This document shows positions 1 to 6,307 of a stretch of DNA of 9,895 nt, in pieces; position 1 is the stretch's first letter, and the number at the start of each line of letters is the position of its first letter. The position numbers were made by a program, and so were the translations under genes. This DNA comes from Gammaproteobacteria bacterium (GTDB lineage Bacteria > Pseudomonadota > Gammaproteobacteria > Chromatiales > Chromatiaceae): assembly GCA_030625445.1 (NCBI GenBank), contig DAOUQU010000040.1:1-9895 (forward strand), given 5' to 3'. The notes under the pieces are model-generated. The model saw only the letters and a program-made list of their open reading frames with translations, had not been told where the DNA came from and did not search any database.

Positions 1-19
1 GCGGCCATGCAGACAAGCT

Positions 20-138
20 TGCCTGGCGGCATTAGAGCATTGGAACCACCTGATCCCATCTCGAACTCAGAAGTGAAACGGTGTATCGCCGATGGTAGTG
101 TGGGGTCTCCCCATGTGAGAGTAGGACACTGCCAGGCT
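20..138 (+). rRNA. rrf: 5S ribosomal RNA
   Basis: This is a complete 5S rRNA gene, a structural RNA of the large ribosomal subunit. The 5' strand GCCTGGC (21-27) pairs with GCCAGGC (131-137) to form the terminal helix. The internal blocks CGAACTCAGAAGTGAAAC and GCCGATGGTAGT are the usual conserved proteobacterial 5S segments. The length of about 119 nt fits the family. The preceding 19 bases would be the spacer after a 23S gene lying outside the window. A strong terminator follows directly, so this is the end of an rRNA operon. The mature ends may differ from those given by one or two bases. Confidence 0.97.
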
Positions 139-146
139 TTATTTTG

Positions 147-184
147 AAAATCCCTGTACGTATTGCGTTCAGGGATTTTTTTTG
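147..184 (+). terminator. Rho-independent terminator of the rRNA operon
   Basis: AAAATCCCTG (147-156) and CAGGGATTTT (170-179) form a perfect 10-bp stem around a 13-base loop, followed by a run of T ending at 183. It lies 9 bp after the 5S gene, which is the expected end of an rrn transcript. Confidence 0.93.
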
Positions 185-251
185 CTTCTTGAATATTGTA
201 ATATCATGTGGCATCGTAATTTCTCAATAACACTGTGCTTTACTTGAACCG

Positions 252-325
252 GTAGGGTGCAATAAGCGATAGCACATTGCACCTTCATCATGCGGCGTAA
301 TGCGCTGTCGCTTATTACGCCCTAC
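252..325. repeat. Inverted pair of REP-type palindromes (BIME-like)
   Basis: Two related hairpins face each other. The first has stem GGTGCAAT (256-263) with ATTGCACC (276-283), preceded by GTAG (252-255). The second has stem GGCGTAAT (294-301) with ATTACGCC (314-321), followed by CTAC (322-325). The outer arms 252-273 and 304-325 are reverse complements with three differences. The stem differences between the two copies are compensatory (GGTGC/GCACC against GGCGT/ACGCC). A GTAG tetranucleotide next to a hairpin is the hallmark of REP sequences mobilised by RAYT (TnpA-REP) transposases; no such transposase is in this window. The pair sits between the rRNA terminator and the next gene. Confidence 0.75.
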
Positions 326-359
326 GACTTTTCTGCACGAAGTTATTAAACAAGGAATC

Positions 360-2174
360 ATGTCCCCAAAATACATTGTCTCTATTCCCGATCCAACAAA
401 GCGGGAGATCCACGTTCAACTCCCTATCAAATCTGGTGCAGATGGCCTGACTCTGCGGTTGCCTGCGTGGATACCCGGCAGCTACATGATCAGGGATTTT
501 TCCCGCCATATCGTTGAGATGAGCGCGACTGGTTCAGATGGACGCCACCTTCAGATCGAAAAAATAGACAAGCACAGTTGGCGCGTTGCCGCCGATAAAG
601 AGGAGATCTGTGTCGATTACATTGTCTATGCCAATGATCTCTCTGTTCGCGGCGCGCATGTCGATAATACCCATGCTTTTTTCAATGGCGCGTCTCTCTA
701 TCTTGCTGTCGAAGAGATGCAGCATCTGCCTCATCGTGTCGAAATATTGAAGCCAGGTGCTGATGCATGCGCCAACTGGCAGGTGGCGACGACACTTCCT
801 GCAGTGGCTGCAGACGATCAGGGTTATGGGCAGTATGAGGCGCAGGATTATGAACACCTGATTGACTACCCTGTTGAGATCGCGGATCTCTCAACCGCTG
901 AGTTTGCTGTTGACGGGATTCAGCACCGTATCGCTATCTACGGCAAACATCATTGTGATTTCAAACGTCTCTGTGATGACCTCGTCAAAATCTGCGGAAC
1001 GCATGCGCAGCTTTTCGGCGAGCTACCGCTGCAGCAATATCTGTTTCTTGTCACAGCAGTCGGTGATGACTACGGCGGTCTTGAACACCGTGATTCAACC
1101 AGCCTGATTTGCAAACGTGATGACCTGCCTGTTGATGAAGGGAAAGAGCCATCTGATGGATACAGGCGTTTTCTCGGGCTCTGCAGCCATGAATATTTTC
1201 ACCTGTGGAATGTGAAACGCATCCAGCCACTGAAGCTTAAAGAGTCTCTACTTGATCAGGAGGCATACACATCGTTGTTGTGGGCTTTCGAAGGCATTAC
1301 CTCCTATTACGATGACCTGGCGCTGCTGCGCAGCGGTATTATTCCACTTAAATCATGGCTGGAGCTGATGACGCAAACCATCTCGCGTGTGATGCGCAGC
1401 AAAGGGCGGCACAGGCAATCAGTTGCTGACTCGAGTTTCGATGCCTGGACAAAATTCTACAAGCAGGATGAGAACTCTTCCAACGCTATTATCAGTTACT
1501 ACGCTAAAGGCTCGCTGATTGCTTTTGGGCTGGACATGACATTGCGTCAACGCAGTGAAGACCGCGTTTCACTCGATGATTTGATGCGCCTGTTGTGGCA
1601 GCGTCATGGAAAAACCGGCGTGGGAGTCGATGAGGATGATATCCAGCACCTCGCCGAGGAGTTGCTGGGCGAGCCGCTCGCTCTCTTTTTTAACAACTAT
1701 GTCTATGGTGTAGAAGAACTTCCGCTGGATAGCTGGTTTGCGCAGATTGGTATCGGCTACCAGCTGCGTGCTGCAAAAAAGATCGAGGACACTGGCAAGG
1801 TCTATAATTGCGAGCCTGAGAAGAGCCAGGCTGTACAGGTTCTCGGGGGAAGAACTGCTAACCATCAAGCAGGAGTAGAACTGCTCTCTGTGACATCTGC
1901 AGGGGCTGCCCAGCAATCTGGTCTGATTGCAGGTGATGTGATCATTGCAGTTGATGGATTGAAAGTAACGCAGAAGAATATTGAACGGCGCATTGCTCAA
2001 TTGCCACAAGATGAGGCGACAATCATCCATGCATTTCGCCGTGATGAGTTCATGGAGTTCGACTTTATGCCGCAGTTGGCCGAGTCAGACACCTGTGACC
2101 TTTGGATCAAGCATGCGTCGAAGAGTTTTCCAGAGCAACAAAGGCGTCTGAAATGGCTTGCACAAGATGAGTGA
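360..2174 (+). CDS. M61-family metallopeptidase (glycyl aminopeptidase type) with PDZ domain
   Basis: The 604-residue protein has the layout of peptidase family M61. An N-terminal beta-rich domain (about 1-170) is followed by a thermolysin-like catalytic domain and a C-terminal PDZ domain (about 500-575, containing SVTSAGAAQQSGLIAGDVI). The zinc motif HEYFH at 277-281 continues as LWNVKRIQP, and E311 in FEGITSYYDD is the likely third zinc ligand. YGGLEH at 238-243 is another M61-type block. Family members cleave peptides, with glycyl aminopeptidase activity described for one; the substrate here is unknown. No signal peptide is visible, so it is probably cytoplasmic. ATG 360 follows AAGGA (352-356) with short spacing. 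An in-frame ATG at 300 is rejected because it lies inside the REP palindrome and adds unrelated residues. The gene overlaps birA by 8 bp, suggesting co-transcription and coupled translation. Confidence 0.9.
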   Translation: MSPKYIVSIPDPTKREIHVQLPIKSGADGLTLRLPAWIPGSYMIRDFSRHIVEMSATGSDGRHLQIEKIDKHSWRVAADKEEICVDYIVYANDLSVRGAHVDNTHAFFNGASLYLAVEEMQHLPHRVEILKPGADACANWQVATTLPAVAADDQGYGQYEAQDYEHLIDYPVEIADLSTAEFAVDGIQHRIAIYGKHHCDFKRLCDDLVKICGTHAQLFGELPLQQYLFLVTAVGDDYGGLEHRDSTSLICKRDDLPVDEGKEPSDGYRRFLGLCSHEYFHLWNVKRIQPLKLKESLLDQEAYTSLLWAFEGITSYYDDLALLRSGIIPLKSWLELMTQTISRVMRSKGRHRQSVADSSFDAWTKFYKQDENSSNAIISYYAKGSLIAFGLDMTLRQRSEDRVSLDDLMRLLWQRHGKTGVGVDEDDIQHLAEELLGEPLALFFNNYVYGVEELPLDSWFAQIGIGYQLRAAKKIEDTGKVYNCEPEKSQAVQVLGGRTANHQAGVELLSVTSAGAAQQSGLIAGDVIIAVDGLKVTQKNIERRIAQLPQDEATIIHAFRRDEFMEFDFMPQLAESDTCDLWIKHASKSFPEQQRRLKWLAQDE

Positions 2175-3147
2175 TTCACATCAACGCCAGATGCTGGAGC
2201 AGCTCTCTGACTGTAGTTTCCACTCCGGCGAAGAGTTGGCGCAGCTGCTTGGCGTTAGCCGTACGGCTATCTGGAAACAGATTCAATCGCTGCGCAGCGA
2301 TTATAATCTGGATATCCATGCTGTACATGGCAGGGGATACCGGCTTGCCGACTCTCTTGAGTTGCTGAATGCCGACCAGATCACTGATGCACTCTCCATG
2401 CAGCAACTCAAGATGTTGGGTCAACTGCAGATTCATGTCAGTGTTGACTCGACAAACAGCCATCTCAAAAAACAGATGCTGCAGGGGATAGATTCCGGCA
2501 GTGTCTGTCTGAGTGAATATCAATCTGCCGGCCGCGGTCGTCGTGGAAGAGGCTGGGTTTCACCATTTGGGTGCAACCTCTATCTCTCGCTCTATTGGCG
2601 TTTCGAACGCTCCATGACGGAGATTGGTGGAGTCAGCATCGCTGTAGGGACGGTTCTCGCCAGTGTGTTGTCCGAGCAGACCGCAAATGTTGCCCTGAAA
2701 TGGCCCAATGACGTTCTGGTTGATGGCAAGAAAATTGCCGGTATCCTGGTCGATGTTCAGGGAGCGGCCGATGGGCCGGTGGATGCCGTGATTGGCATTG
2801 GCGTGAATCTTCATCTGCCTGCGCATGCCTCACGGCAGATTGATCAGCCATGGACAGATTTACAGCGGCAGGGTGACAAGGCCATTTTGCGCAATCAATT
2901 TGCTGCACGACTGCTCGGGGAGATGCTTGAAGCAATGGAGTTGTTTCAGCACCATCAACTTACTCCTTTTGTACCCAGATGGCGGCAGTATGATCTTTTC
3001 CATGGAGAGCAGGTGACTCTGTTTCATCCTGACAGAAAGATTCGTGGCATCCATAAGGGGATTGCTGATGACGGTTCGCTGCTGCTCGAGGTTGGCGGCA
3101 GGGTTTGCCGTTTTCAATCCGGTGAAGTCAGCCTGCGTGGGGCCTAA
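2167..3147 (+). CDS. birA: Biotin-[acetyl-CoA-carboxylase] ligase / biotin operon repressor
   Basis: This 326-residue protein matches the length and layout of bifunctional BirA (about 320 aa in E. coli). It joins biotin to the carboxylase carrier protein through biotinyl-5'-AMP and, when ligated to that intermediate, represses biotin synthesis genes. An N-terminal winged helix-turn-helix covers about residues 6-60 (GEELAQLLGVSRTAIWKQI at 21-39). The biotinyl-AMP loop GRGRRGRGW is at 122-130, KWPND at 178-182, and KKIAGILVD begins at K188. A C-terminal SH3-like domain follows from about 280. The ATG at 2167 overlaps the peptidase stop (ATGAGTGA); a TTG at 2158 is also in frame but less likely. 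The stop codon lies within the CTAA target duplication of an inserted miniature element, so the reading frame is intact although the downstream operon junction was changed. Confidence 0.96.
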   Translation: MSDSHQRQMLEQLSDCSFHSGEELAQLLGVSRTAIWKQIQSLRSDYNLDIHAVHGRGYRLADSLELLNADQITDALSMQQLKMLGQLQIHVSVDSTNSHLKKQMLQGIDSGSVCLSEYQSAGRGRRGRGWVSPFGCNLYLSLYWRFERSMTEIGGVSIAVGTVLASVLSEQTANVALKWPNDVLVDGKKIAGILVDVQGAADGPVDAVIGIGVNLHLPAHASRQIDQPWTDLQRQGDKAILRNQFAARLLGEMLEAMELFQHHQLTPFVPRWRQYDLFHGEQVTLFHPDRKIRGIHKGIADDGSLLLEVGGRVCRFQSGEVSLRGA

Positions 3148-3296
3148 GGAAGCTCTGATCAAGTCGTTCTGCGCCTCGGCCAGAGCATTCCTGCAAGTTT
3201 TTTTACGGGGGAAGGGGGTATCTATCAATGGTTTACAATAGACATCCGGGGCACCCTTCCCCCTCCCCCCATCCCATGGACTTATTCAGGGGTTCC
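3148..3296. mobile_element. Miniature inverted-repeat element with IS5-like ends
   Basis: The left end (from GGAAGCTCTGATCAAGTC at 3148) and the reverse complement of the right end (GGAACCCCTGAATAAGTC, reading back from 3296) match at 14 of 18 bases. CTAA flanks both sides (3144-3147 and 3297-3300), which fits the YTAR target duplication and the GGAAGG...CAAGTC-like termini known for IS5-family elements. The 149-bp interior has no transposase. It folds into a long hairpin: GGGGGAAGGG (3207-3216) pairs with CCCTTCCCCC (3254-3263), and TCTAT (3221-3225) pairs with ATAGA (3238-3242). Assignment to the IS5 family is inferred from the ends and duplication only. Confidence 0.7.
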
Positions 3297-3305
3297 CTAA
3301 CTCAT

Positions 3306-4076
3306 ATGAATTCAGAGATGACCGACAACGCGTTGATGATTGATCTCGGTAATAGCCGTCTGAGCTGGGCGCTCTACTCCAGCGGAATCATCTCATCACC
3401 CAAAAGCAGTCCGAATTCCGATGATCTGTTGGAGACGGTGGCAACCGAGTGGAAAAGCATTTCCCCTCTCCCGGTCTATATTGCGAATGTAGCAGGCATA
3501 GAATTCCAACAGATACTCTCCCTGTGGTTTGAGTCTCACTGGAATATCACACCCACTCTTCTTCAGTCGCAGCGCAAGGCATATGGCGTTACCAATGCCT
3601 ATCAGCAGGTGGAGGATCTTGGTGTCGACAGATGGCTGGGATTGATCGGAGCACGGGCAATGAGCCGGCTGCCGCTGTGTGTTGTTGACTGTGGTAGTGC
3701 AGTGACGATTGATGTGATGGATGCAAACGGGATTCATCAGGGTGGCTTGATCATTCCCGGTTTTGAGATGATGCTCTCCAGTTTGAGGCAGGGTACTGCC
3801 ATTCCCGATTTCATACTGTTCGATGGCAATCCGGGACTGCTCGGGAAGTCAACGCCGGAATGTATCCTCAACGGCTGTGCCAATGCAATTGCCGCGATCA
3901 TTGACAGCATTATGCGCTCGGGATCCCCGCTTCAGCGATTGATCATGACAGGGGGGAATGCCGCAATGATCTCTCATCTGCTGGAACATCCTTCAACGCG
4001 GATTCCAGATCTGGTTTTCCGCGGAATTGCCCACTACGTGCGAATGGATGCTAAACCGGATAATGCCAGAGGCTGA
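3306..4076 (+). CDS. coaX: Type III pantothenate kinase
   Basis: CoaX phosphorylates pantothenate with ATP in the first step of coenzyme A synthesis. Type III enzymes use a monovalent cation and are not inhibited by CoA. The 256-residue protein shows the acetate-and-sugar-kinase fold motifs: MIDLGNSR (11-18, D13 in the phosphate site), GVDRW (106-110), VVDCGSAVTID starting at 126 with the likely catalytic D128, a PG motif in LIIPGFEMM, and MTGGNA (from 214). The start is uncertain. ATG 3306 has AGGGG at 3288-3292, inside the upstream miniature element and rather far away, while ATG 3318 has only a weak site. Longer in-frame starts such as 3228 would translate the mobile element and are rejected. 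birA lies immediately upstream, a common gammaproteobacterial arrangement. Confidence 0.93.
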   Translation: MNSEMTDNALMIDLGNSRLSWALYSSGIISSPKSSPNSDDLLETVATEWKSISPLPVYIANVAGIEFQQILSLWFESHWNITPTLLQSQRKAYGVTNAYQQVEDLGVDRWLGLIGARAMSRLPLCVVDCGSAVTIDVMDANGIHQGGLIIPGFEMMLSSLRQGTAIPDFILFDGNPGLLGKSTPECILNGCANAIAAIIDSIMRSGSPLQRLIMTGGNAAMISHLLEHPSTRIPDLVFRGIAHYVRMDAKPDNARG

Positions 4077-4183
4077 CCAACTCCTCACTGCTTTTCAACG
4101 TATTTTGCGCCACATTTTTTCGGTTGTTGAAGTGCGGCAACGCGCCTGCAAAGAGGATAGCAGAGAAAAATCTTGCCGGAGCA
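4077..4183. other. Intergenic region after coaX
   Basis: I see no gene here. TTCAAC near 4094 and GTTGAA near 4126 could pair, but the loop is long and no T-run follows, so I do not call a terminator. Confidence 0.4.
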
Positions 4184-4246
4184 TTGCTTGTTTCAGGCGA
4201 ACTTAATATAATGCGCCTCTTCTGTACGGCGTCCAGATAATATAAT
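4184..4246 (+). promoter_or_regulatory. Promoter region of the tRNA-Thr gene
   Basis: TTGCTT (4184-4189) and a perfect TATAAT (4207-4212) are separated by exactly 17 bp. A second perfect TATAAT lies at 4241-4246, 16 bp before the tRNA, but its upstream -35 position (TCTTCT) is poor. Either or both may drive the tRNA. The first pair is the better sigma-70 promoter and would give a leader of about 45 nt. Confidence 0.6.
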
Positions 4247-4262
4247 CCTGACGCAGTGCTAC

Positions 4263-4338
4263 GCCGGTGTAGCTCAGTTGGTAGAGCAGCTGACTTGTAA
4301 TCAGCTTGTCGGGGGTTCGACTCCTCTCGCCGGCTCCA
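4263..4338 (+). tRNA. tRNA-Thr (anticodon UGU)
   Basis: The 76-nt cloverleaf has acceptor strands GCCGGTG (4263-4269) and CGCCGGC (ending at 4334), discriminator T and an encoded CCA. The anticodon arm GCTGA-CTTGTAA-TCAGC gives anticodon TGT, reading ACA threonine codons. The T arm contains GGTTCGACTCC. It resembles thrU-type genes, which in many gammaproteobacteria lead into a tRNA-Tyr-Gly-Thr-tuf cluster. Here that cluster is absent downstream and an integrase follows, so the 3' half of this gene is the probable attachment site of an integrative element. Confidence 0.97.
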
Positions 4339-4339
4339 T

Positions 4340-4455
4340 GTAACACCCTGAATTCATGGAGGAATTCAGGTAACAACGTAACACTTGAGACACGCTAAAA
4401 AGGCTGAAACGTAACAAAAACGTAACAGCAACTTTTTTTCATGCTCTGGAGTTAC
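4340..4455. repeat. GTAACA repeat cluster, candidate integrase arm sites
   Basis: GTAACA occurs five times in direct orientation at 4340, 4370, 4378, 4411 and 4422. An inverted partial copy (GTTAC) lies at 4451-4455, next to the integrase start. Several copies extend to CGTAACA. They fill the whole gap between the tRNA end and the integrase. Short repeats next to a crossover site are typical binding sites for the arm-binding domain of tyrosine integrases or for an excisionase; this role is inferred. Confidence 0.55.
4347..4370. repeat. Perfect 9-bp hairpin after the tRNA
   Basis: CCTGAATTC (4347-4355) and GAATTCAGG (4362-4370) form a perfect stem with a 6-base loop (ATGGAG). It starts nine bases after the tRNA CCA end. 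No T-run follows, so it is not a standard terminator. It could stop or process the tRNA transcript, or belong to the attachment site. Confidence 0.6.
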
Positions 4456-4459
4456 TGAA

Positions 4460-5497
4460 ATGGCTACGATTACCAAGACCCCGGCGGGGACATTCCGCGC
4501 AATTATTCGCACCAAAAACAAGACCATCACCAAAACATTCAAGTTGAGGAAACTTGCAAAAGCCTGGGCGCTTCGCATCGAAGGAGACGAGGATCTCATG
4601 GCCGCCACCGGTTGCAAAGGCGCATCCATTCCATTCTCGCAGCTCGCAGATGAATATATTGACCAGTGGAATGGTAAGAGCCGGATTACCGACAAGGTGA
4701 AGTTCTGGAAAATGCAGCTCGGCGATACGCCGCTAATCAAGATCACCGGCGATAAGCTCCAGACAATACTTGATGATTATGAGGCAGGGGAGGCCTTGTG
4801 TGGTATCCAGCGCTCCAGGACGGGGCGTAGGCGCGCACCTGCAACCATCAATCGAATGCGCGCACAACTCTCCTCTATCTTTAAGTATGCAGTCAAAAAA
4901 AGACGTTATCTCAAAAAGAACCCGGTCATCGAAACCTGTTCCCTGATTGAAAACAACGAGATCGTTCGATTCTTGTCAGAAGAGGAGCGCACCAACCTGT
5001 TGAAGGCTTGCCGCGCATCATCATGGGAAAAACTCTATCTGCTGGTTTTGCTGGCGCTGACAACCGGCGCACGACAAGGCGAACTGTTAGGCCTTCACTG
5101 GGATGAGGTCGACTTCCAGAAGCGCACAGCGACGCTTCCAACCACGAAGAACGGCCAGCGCCGCATCCTGACCATCCCAAAGTCGACGATGTCCGAACTA
5201 CAGCGCTTGCGTGAAGTTGGAGCCGGGCTGATCTTCCCTTCCCCGACCAAATGGCGCAAACCGTTTGAGTTCCGCAAACCCTGGTTGAAGGCAGTGACAC
5301 TTGCCGGTATTGAAAACTTCCGCTTCCATGACCTACGCCATAGCGCAGCATCTTATCTTGTGATGGCCGGCGCTACCCTGCACGAGACGGCGGAAGTGCT
5401 GGGTCACAGGAGCATCCAGACGACTAGGCGCTATGCTCACCTGTCGATCGAGCATAAGCAGTCGCTGACCGATCGTGTGCTGGGCGGGTTCAAATAA
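4460..5497 (+). CDS. Tyrosine recombinase / site-specific integrase next to tRNA-Thr
   Basis: The 345-residue protein is a phage-type integrase that would insert and excise the element at the tRNA-Thr gene. The N-terminal part (about 1-50, lysine and arginine rich) looks like an arm-type DNA-binding domain. A core-binding SAM-like domain follows (about 55-155) and then the catalytic domain. The catalytic set is complete: R205 in TTGARQGELLGLHW, H290 and R293 in HDLRH, H316 in LGHRS, and the nucleophile Y325 in TRRYAHLS. A lysine in TTKNGQRRI is the probable beta-hairpin lysine. ATG 4460 is well placed behind GGAG (4448-4451). The upstream GTAACA cluster may be its own binding sites, which could also make the promoter self-controlled. 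The gene appears intact. Confidence 0.95.
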   Translation: MATITKTPAGTFRAIIRTKNKTITKTFKLRKLAKAWALRIEGDEDLMAATGCKGASIPFSQLADEYIDQWNGKSRITDKVKFWKMQLGDTPLIKITGDKLQTILDDYEAGEALCGIQRSRTGRRRAPATINRMRAQLSSIFKYAVKKRRYLKKNPVIETCSLIENNEIVRFLSEEERTNLLKACRASSWEKLYLLVLLALTTGARQGELLGLHWDEVDFQKRTATLPTTKNGQRRILTIPKSTMSELQRLREVGAGLIFPSPTKWRKPFEFRKPWLKAVTLAGIENFRFHDLRHSAASYLVMAGATLHETAEVLGHRSIQTTRRYAHLSIEHKQSLTDRVLGGFK

Positions 5498-5555
5498 AAG
5501 CGATAGAGGGTCTTACTGTATACACGTTTGATTCTGTTTTTTCTGAAAAAAATGA

Positions 5556-5672
5556 TCGATTAATACTCAAAGGGTCGGAATTCATTACCGTGCTTTTGCA
5601 TTAGAAGATGAAGGTTACTTCATATGGGTATGGATTGGAACACATGAAGAGTACGGTCGTTTAATCAAGTAA
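5556..5672 (+). pseudogene. 3' remnant of a HigB/RelE-like toxin gene
   Basis: Bases 5574-5672 translate to VGIHYRAFALEDEG, then YFIWVWIGTHEEYGRLIK and stop. The pattern of a HYRA strand followed by a WVWIGTHEEYxRL ending is typical of the C-terminus of short RelE/ParE-superfamily toxins (HigB-like). The frame is closed upstream by TGA at 5553-5555, and no start codon or N-terminal half is recognisable, so only about the last 35-40 residues remain. No antitoxin is seen on either side. It is most likely a decayed toxin-antitoxin module carried by the island. The family call rests on memory of the C-terminal motif. Confidence 0.6.
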
Positions 5673-6039
5673 ATGGGCCTACGCGCCAACTCAGCAGGAT
5701 CGATATGGATATGTTTTTGCCAGTTCATTGGCTTGATTCAGAAAAAAATTGTGAGTAGCAAAACACAATAGAACACGCTGAATTACCATGTTAGAACATC
5801 TATCTTCCGTTGATGCGGATCAAAATGAGGTGCGTCGAGTTTCGCGATACCACCATTTTTAGGTGGAGCTGCATAGATCTCCAGAAGCATTGCTATTGCC
5901 TGAATCAGGGTCTAAGATGTGATGCATTGAACAGCCGCCTCTCTGTCAAAACCGAGGCAAACCTTCTCTGGCGTGGGATCACATCTATGGATGACACCAG
6001 ACTCCGGAAACGGCGGATCCCCATGTACGACCACCCCAA
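5673..6039. other. Gene-poor stretch between toxin remnant and leader
   Basis: I see no convincing gene here. An open frame from 5810 to 6082 lacks a ribosome binding site and runs through the downstream terminator hairpin. Small palindromes are present: CCACC (5850-5854) with GGTGG (5862-5866), CCTGA-A-TCAGG (5899-5909), and GCCTC with GAGGC around 5937-5967. The part after about 5935 is probably the 5' end of the structured leader described next. The stretch may be degraded coding DNA. Confidence 0.4.
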
Positions 6040-6098
6040 CGGGAAACACTTCCCGACGGGACGGTGTTTCCCTTTTTTCTAAAAACAGGAGAAACACC
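6040..6098 (+). promoter_or_regulatory. Leader with alternative hairpins, attenuator-like
   Basis: Three competing pairings can be drawn. A terminator hairpin pairs GGGAAACAC (6041-6049) with GTGTTTCCC (6064-6072), followed by six T (6073-6078). An alternative hairpin CGGGAA-ACAC-TTCCCG (6040-6055) uses the same 5' arm and would prevent the terminator. A third pairing joins GGTGTTTC (6063-6070) to GAAACACC (6091-6098), which ends one base before the ATG at 6099 and overlaps the last base of the AGGAG ribosome site (6087-6091). Termination, antitermination and start-site masking are therefore all possible. The controlling signal is unknown. Confidence 0.6.
6041..6078 (+). terminator. Rho-independent terminator inside the leader
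   Basis: A perfect 9-bp stem (6041-6049 with 6064-6072) with a 14-base loop is followed directly by TTTTTT. It lies only 20 bp before a ribosome binding site and ATG, which is why it reads as an attenuator and not simply as the end of an upstream gene. Confidence 0.75.
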
Positions 6099-6182
6099 AT
6101 GTATGAAAGTGATGGCTGGCTTGTTAAACACAAGCACACAGCAAAAGAGCTTAACCAGCTCTCTAAAACTGGTTCGCTCTAA
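6099..6182 (+). CDS. Small 27-residue ORF behind the attenuator
   Basis: ATG 6099 has a good ribosome site, AGGAG (6087-6091), seven bases upstream. The peptide begins MYESDGWLVKHKHTAKEL and ends in KTGSL. It is basic, without a membrane segment, and matches no family I recognise. It could be a real small protein or a leader peptide for the following HTH-recombinase unit. It could also be the truncated N-terminus of a longer gene whose remainder was lost, since the sequence after the stop (6183-6240) shows no continuation. Its leader AACAGGAGAAACACCATG (6084-6101) is nearly repeated at 6294-6310 before the next gene. Confidence 0.45.
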   Translation: MYESDGWLVKHKHTAKELNQLSKTGSL

Positions 6183-6264
6183 CGGCGTGATTGGTCCCGG
6201 CCTGAACAGGCGTCAATGTTCAAACGGGGGCAAATAGGCATTCAGTTGTCGCTGACCTTTCGAG

Positions 6265-6296
6265 GTTTGTATTGTTCTTACAAAGCGCTTACAAAC
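6265..6296. promoter_or_regulatory. Operator-like repeats before the HTH gene
   Basis: CTTACAAA occurs twice, at 6277-6284 and 6288-6295, exactly 11 bp apart, which places the copies on the same face of the helix. GTTTGTA (6265-6271) is the inverted form and makes a perfect 7-bp inverted repeat with TACAAAC (6290-6296). The block ends just before the AGGA ribosome site (6297-6300). The small HTH protein encoded next is a natural candidate for binding here; this is inference. Confidence 0.45.
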
Positions 6297-6307
6297 AGGA
6301 AAACACC

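Noticed and set aside
300..359. Upstream in-frame start (ATG 300) for the M61 peptidase
   Set aside because: It lies inside the REP palindrome, has no ribosome site and adds residues unlike the family N-terminus.
3228..3305. Long N-terminal extension of CoaX
   Set aside because: It would translate the inserted miniature element; the family begins just before the DLGNSR motif.
4926..5351. 141-codon antisense frame within the integrase gene
   Set aside because: It is the shadow of a strongly supported integrase with a complete catalytic set.
5810..6082. 90-codon open frame ending after the terminator T-run
   Set aside because: It has no ribosome site or recognisable domain, and its end is simply the translated terminator hairpin.
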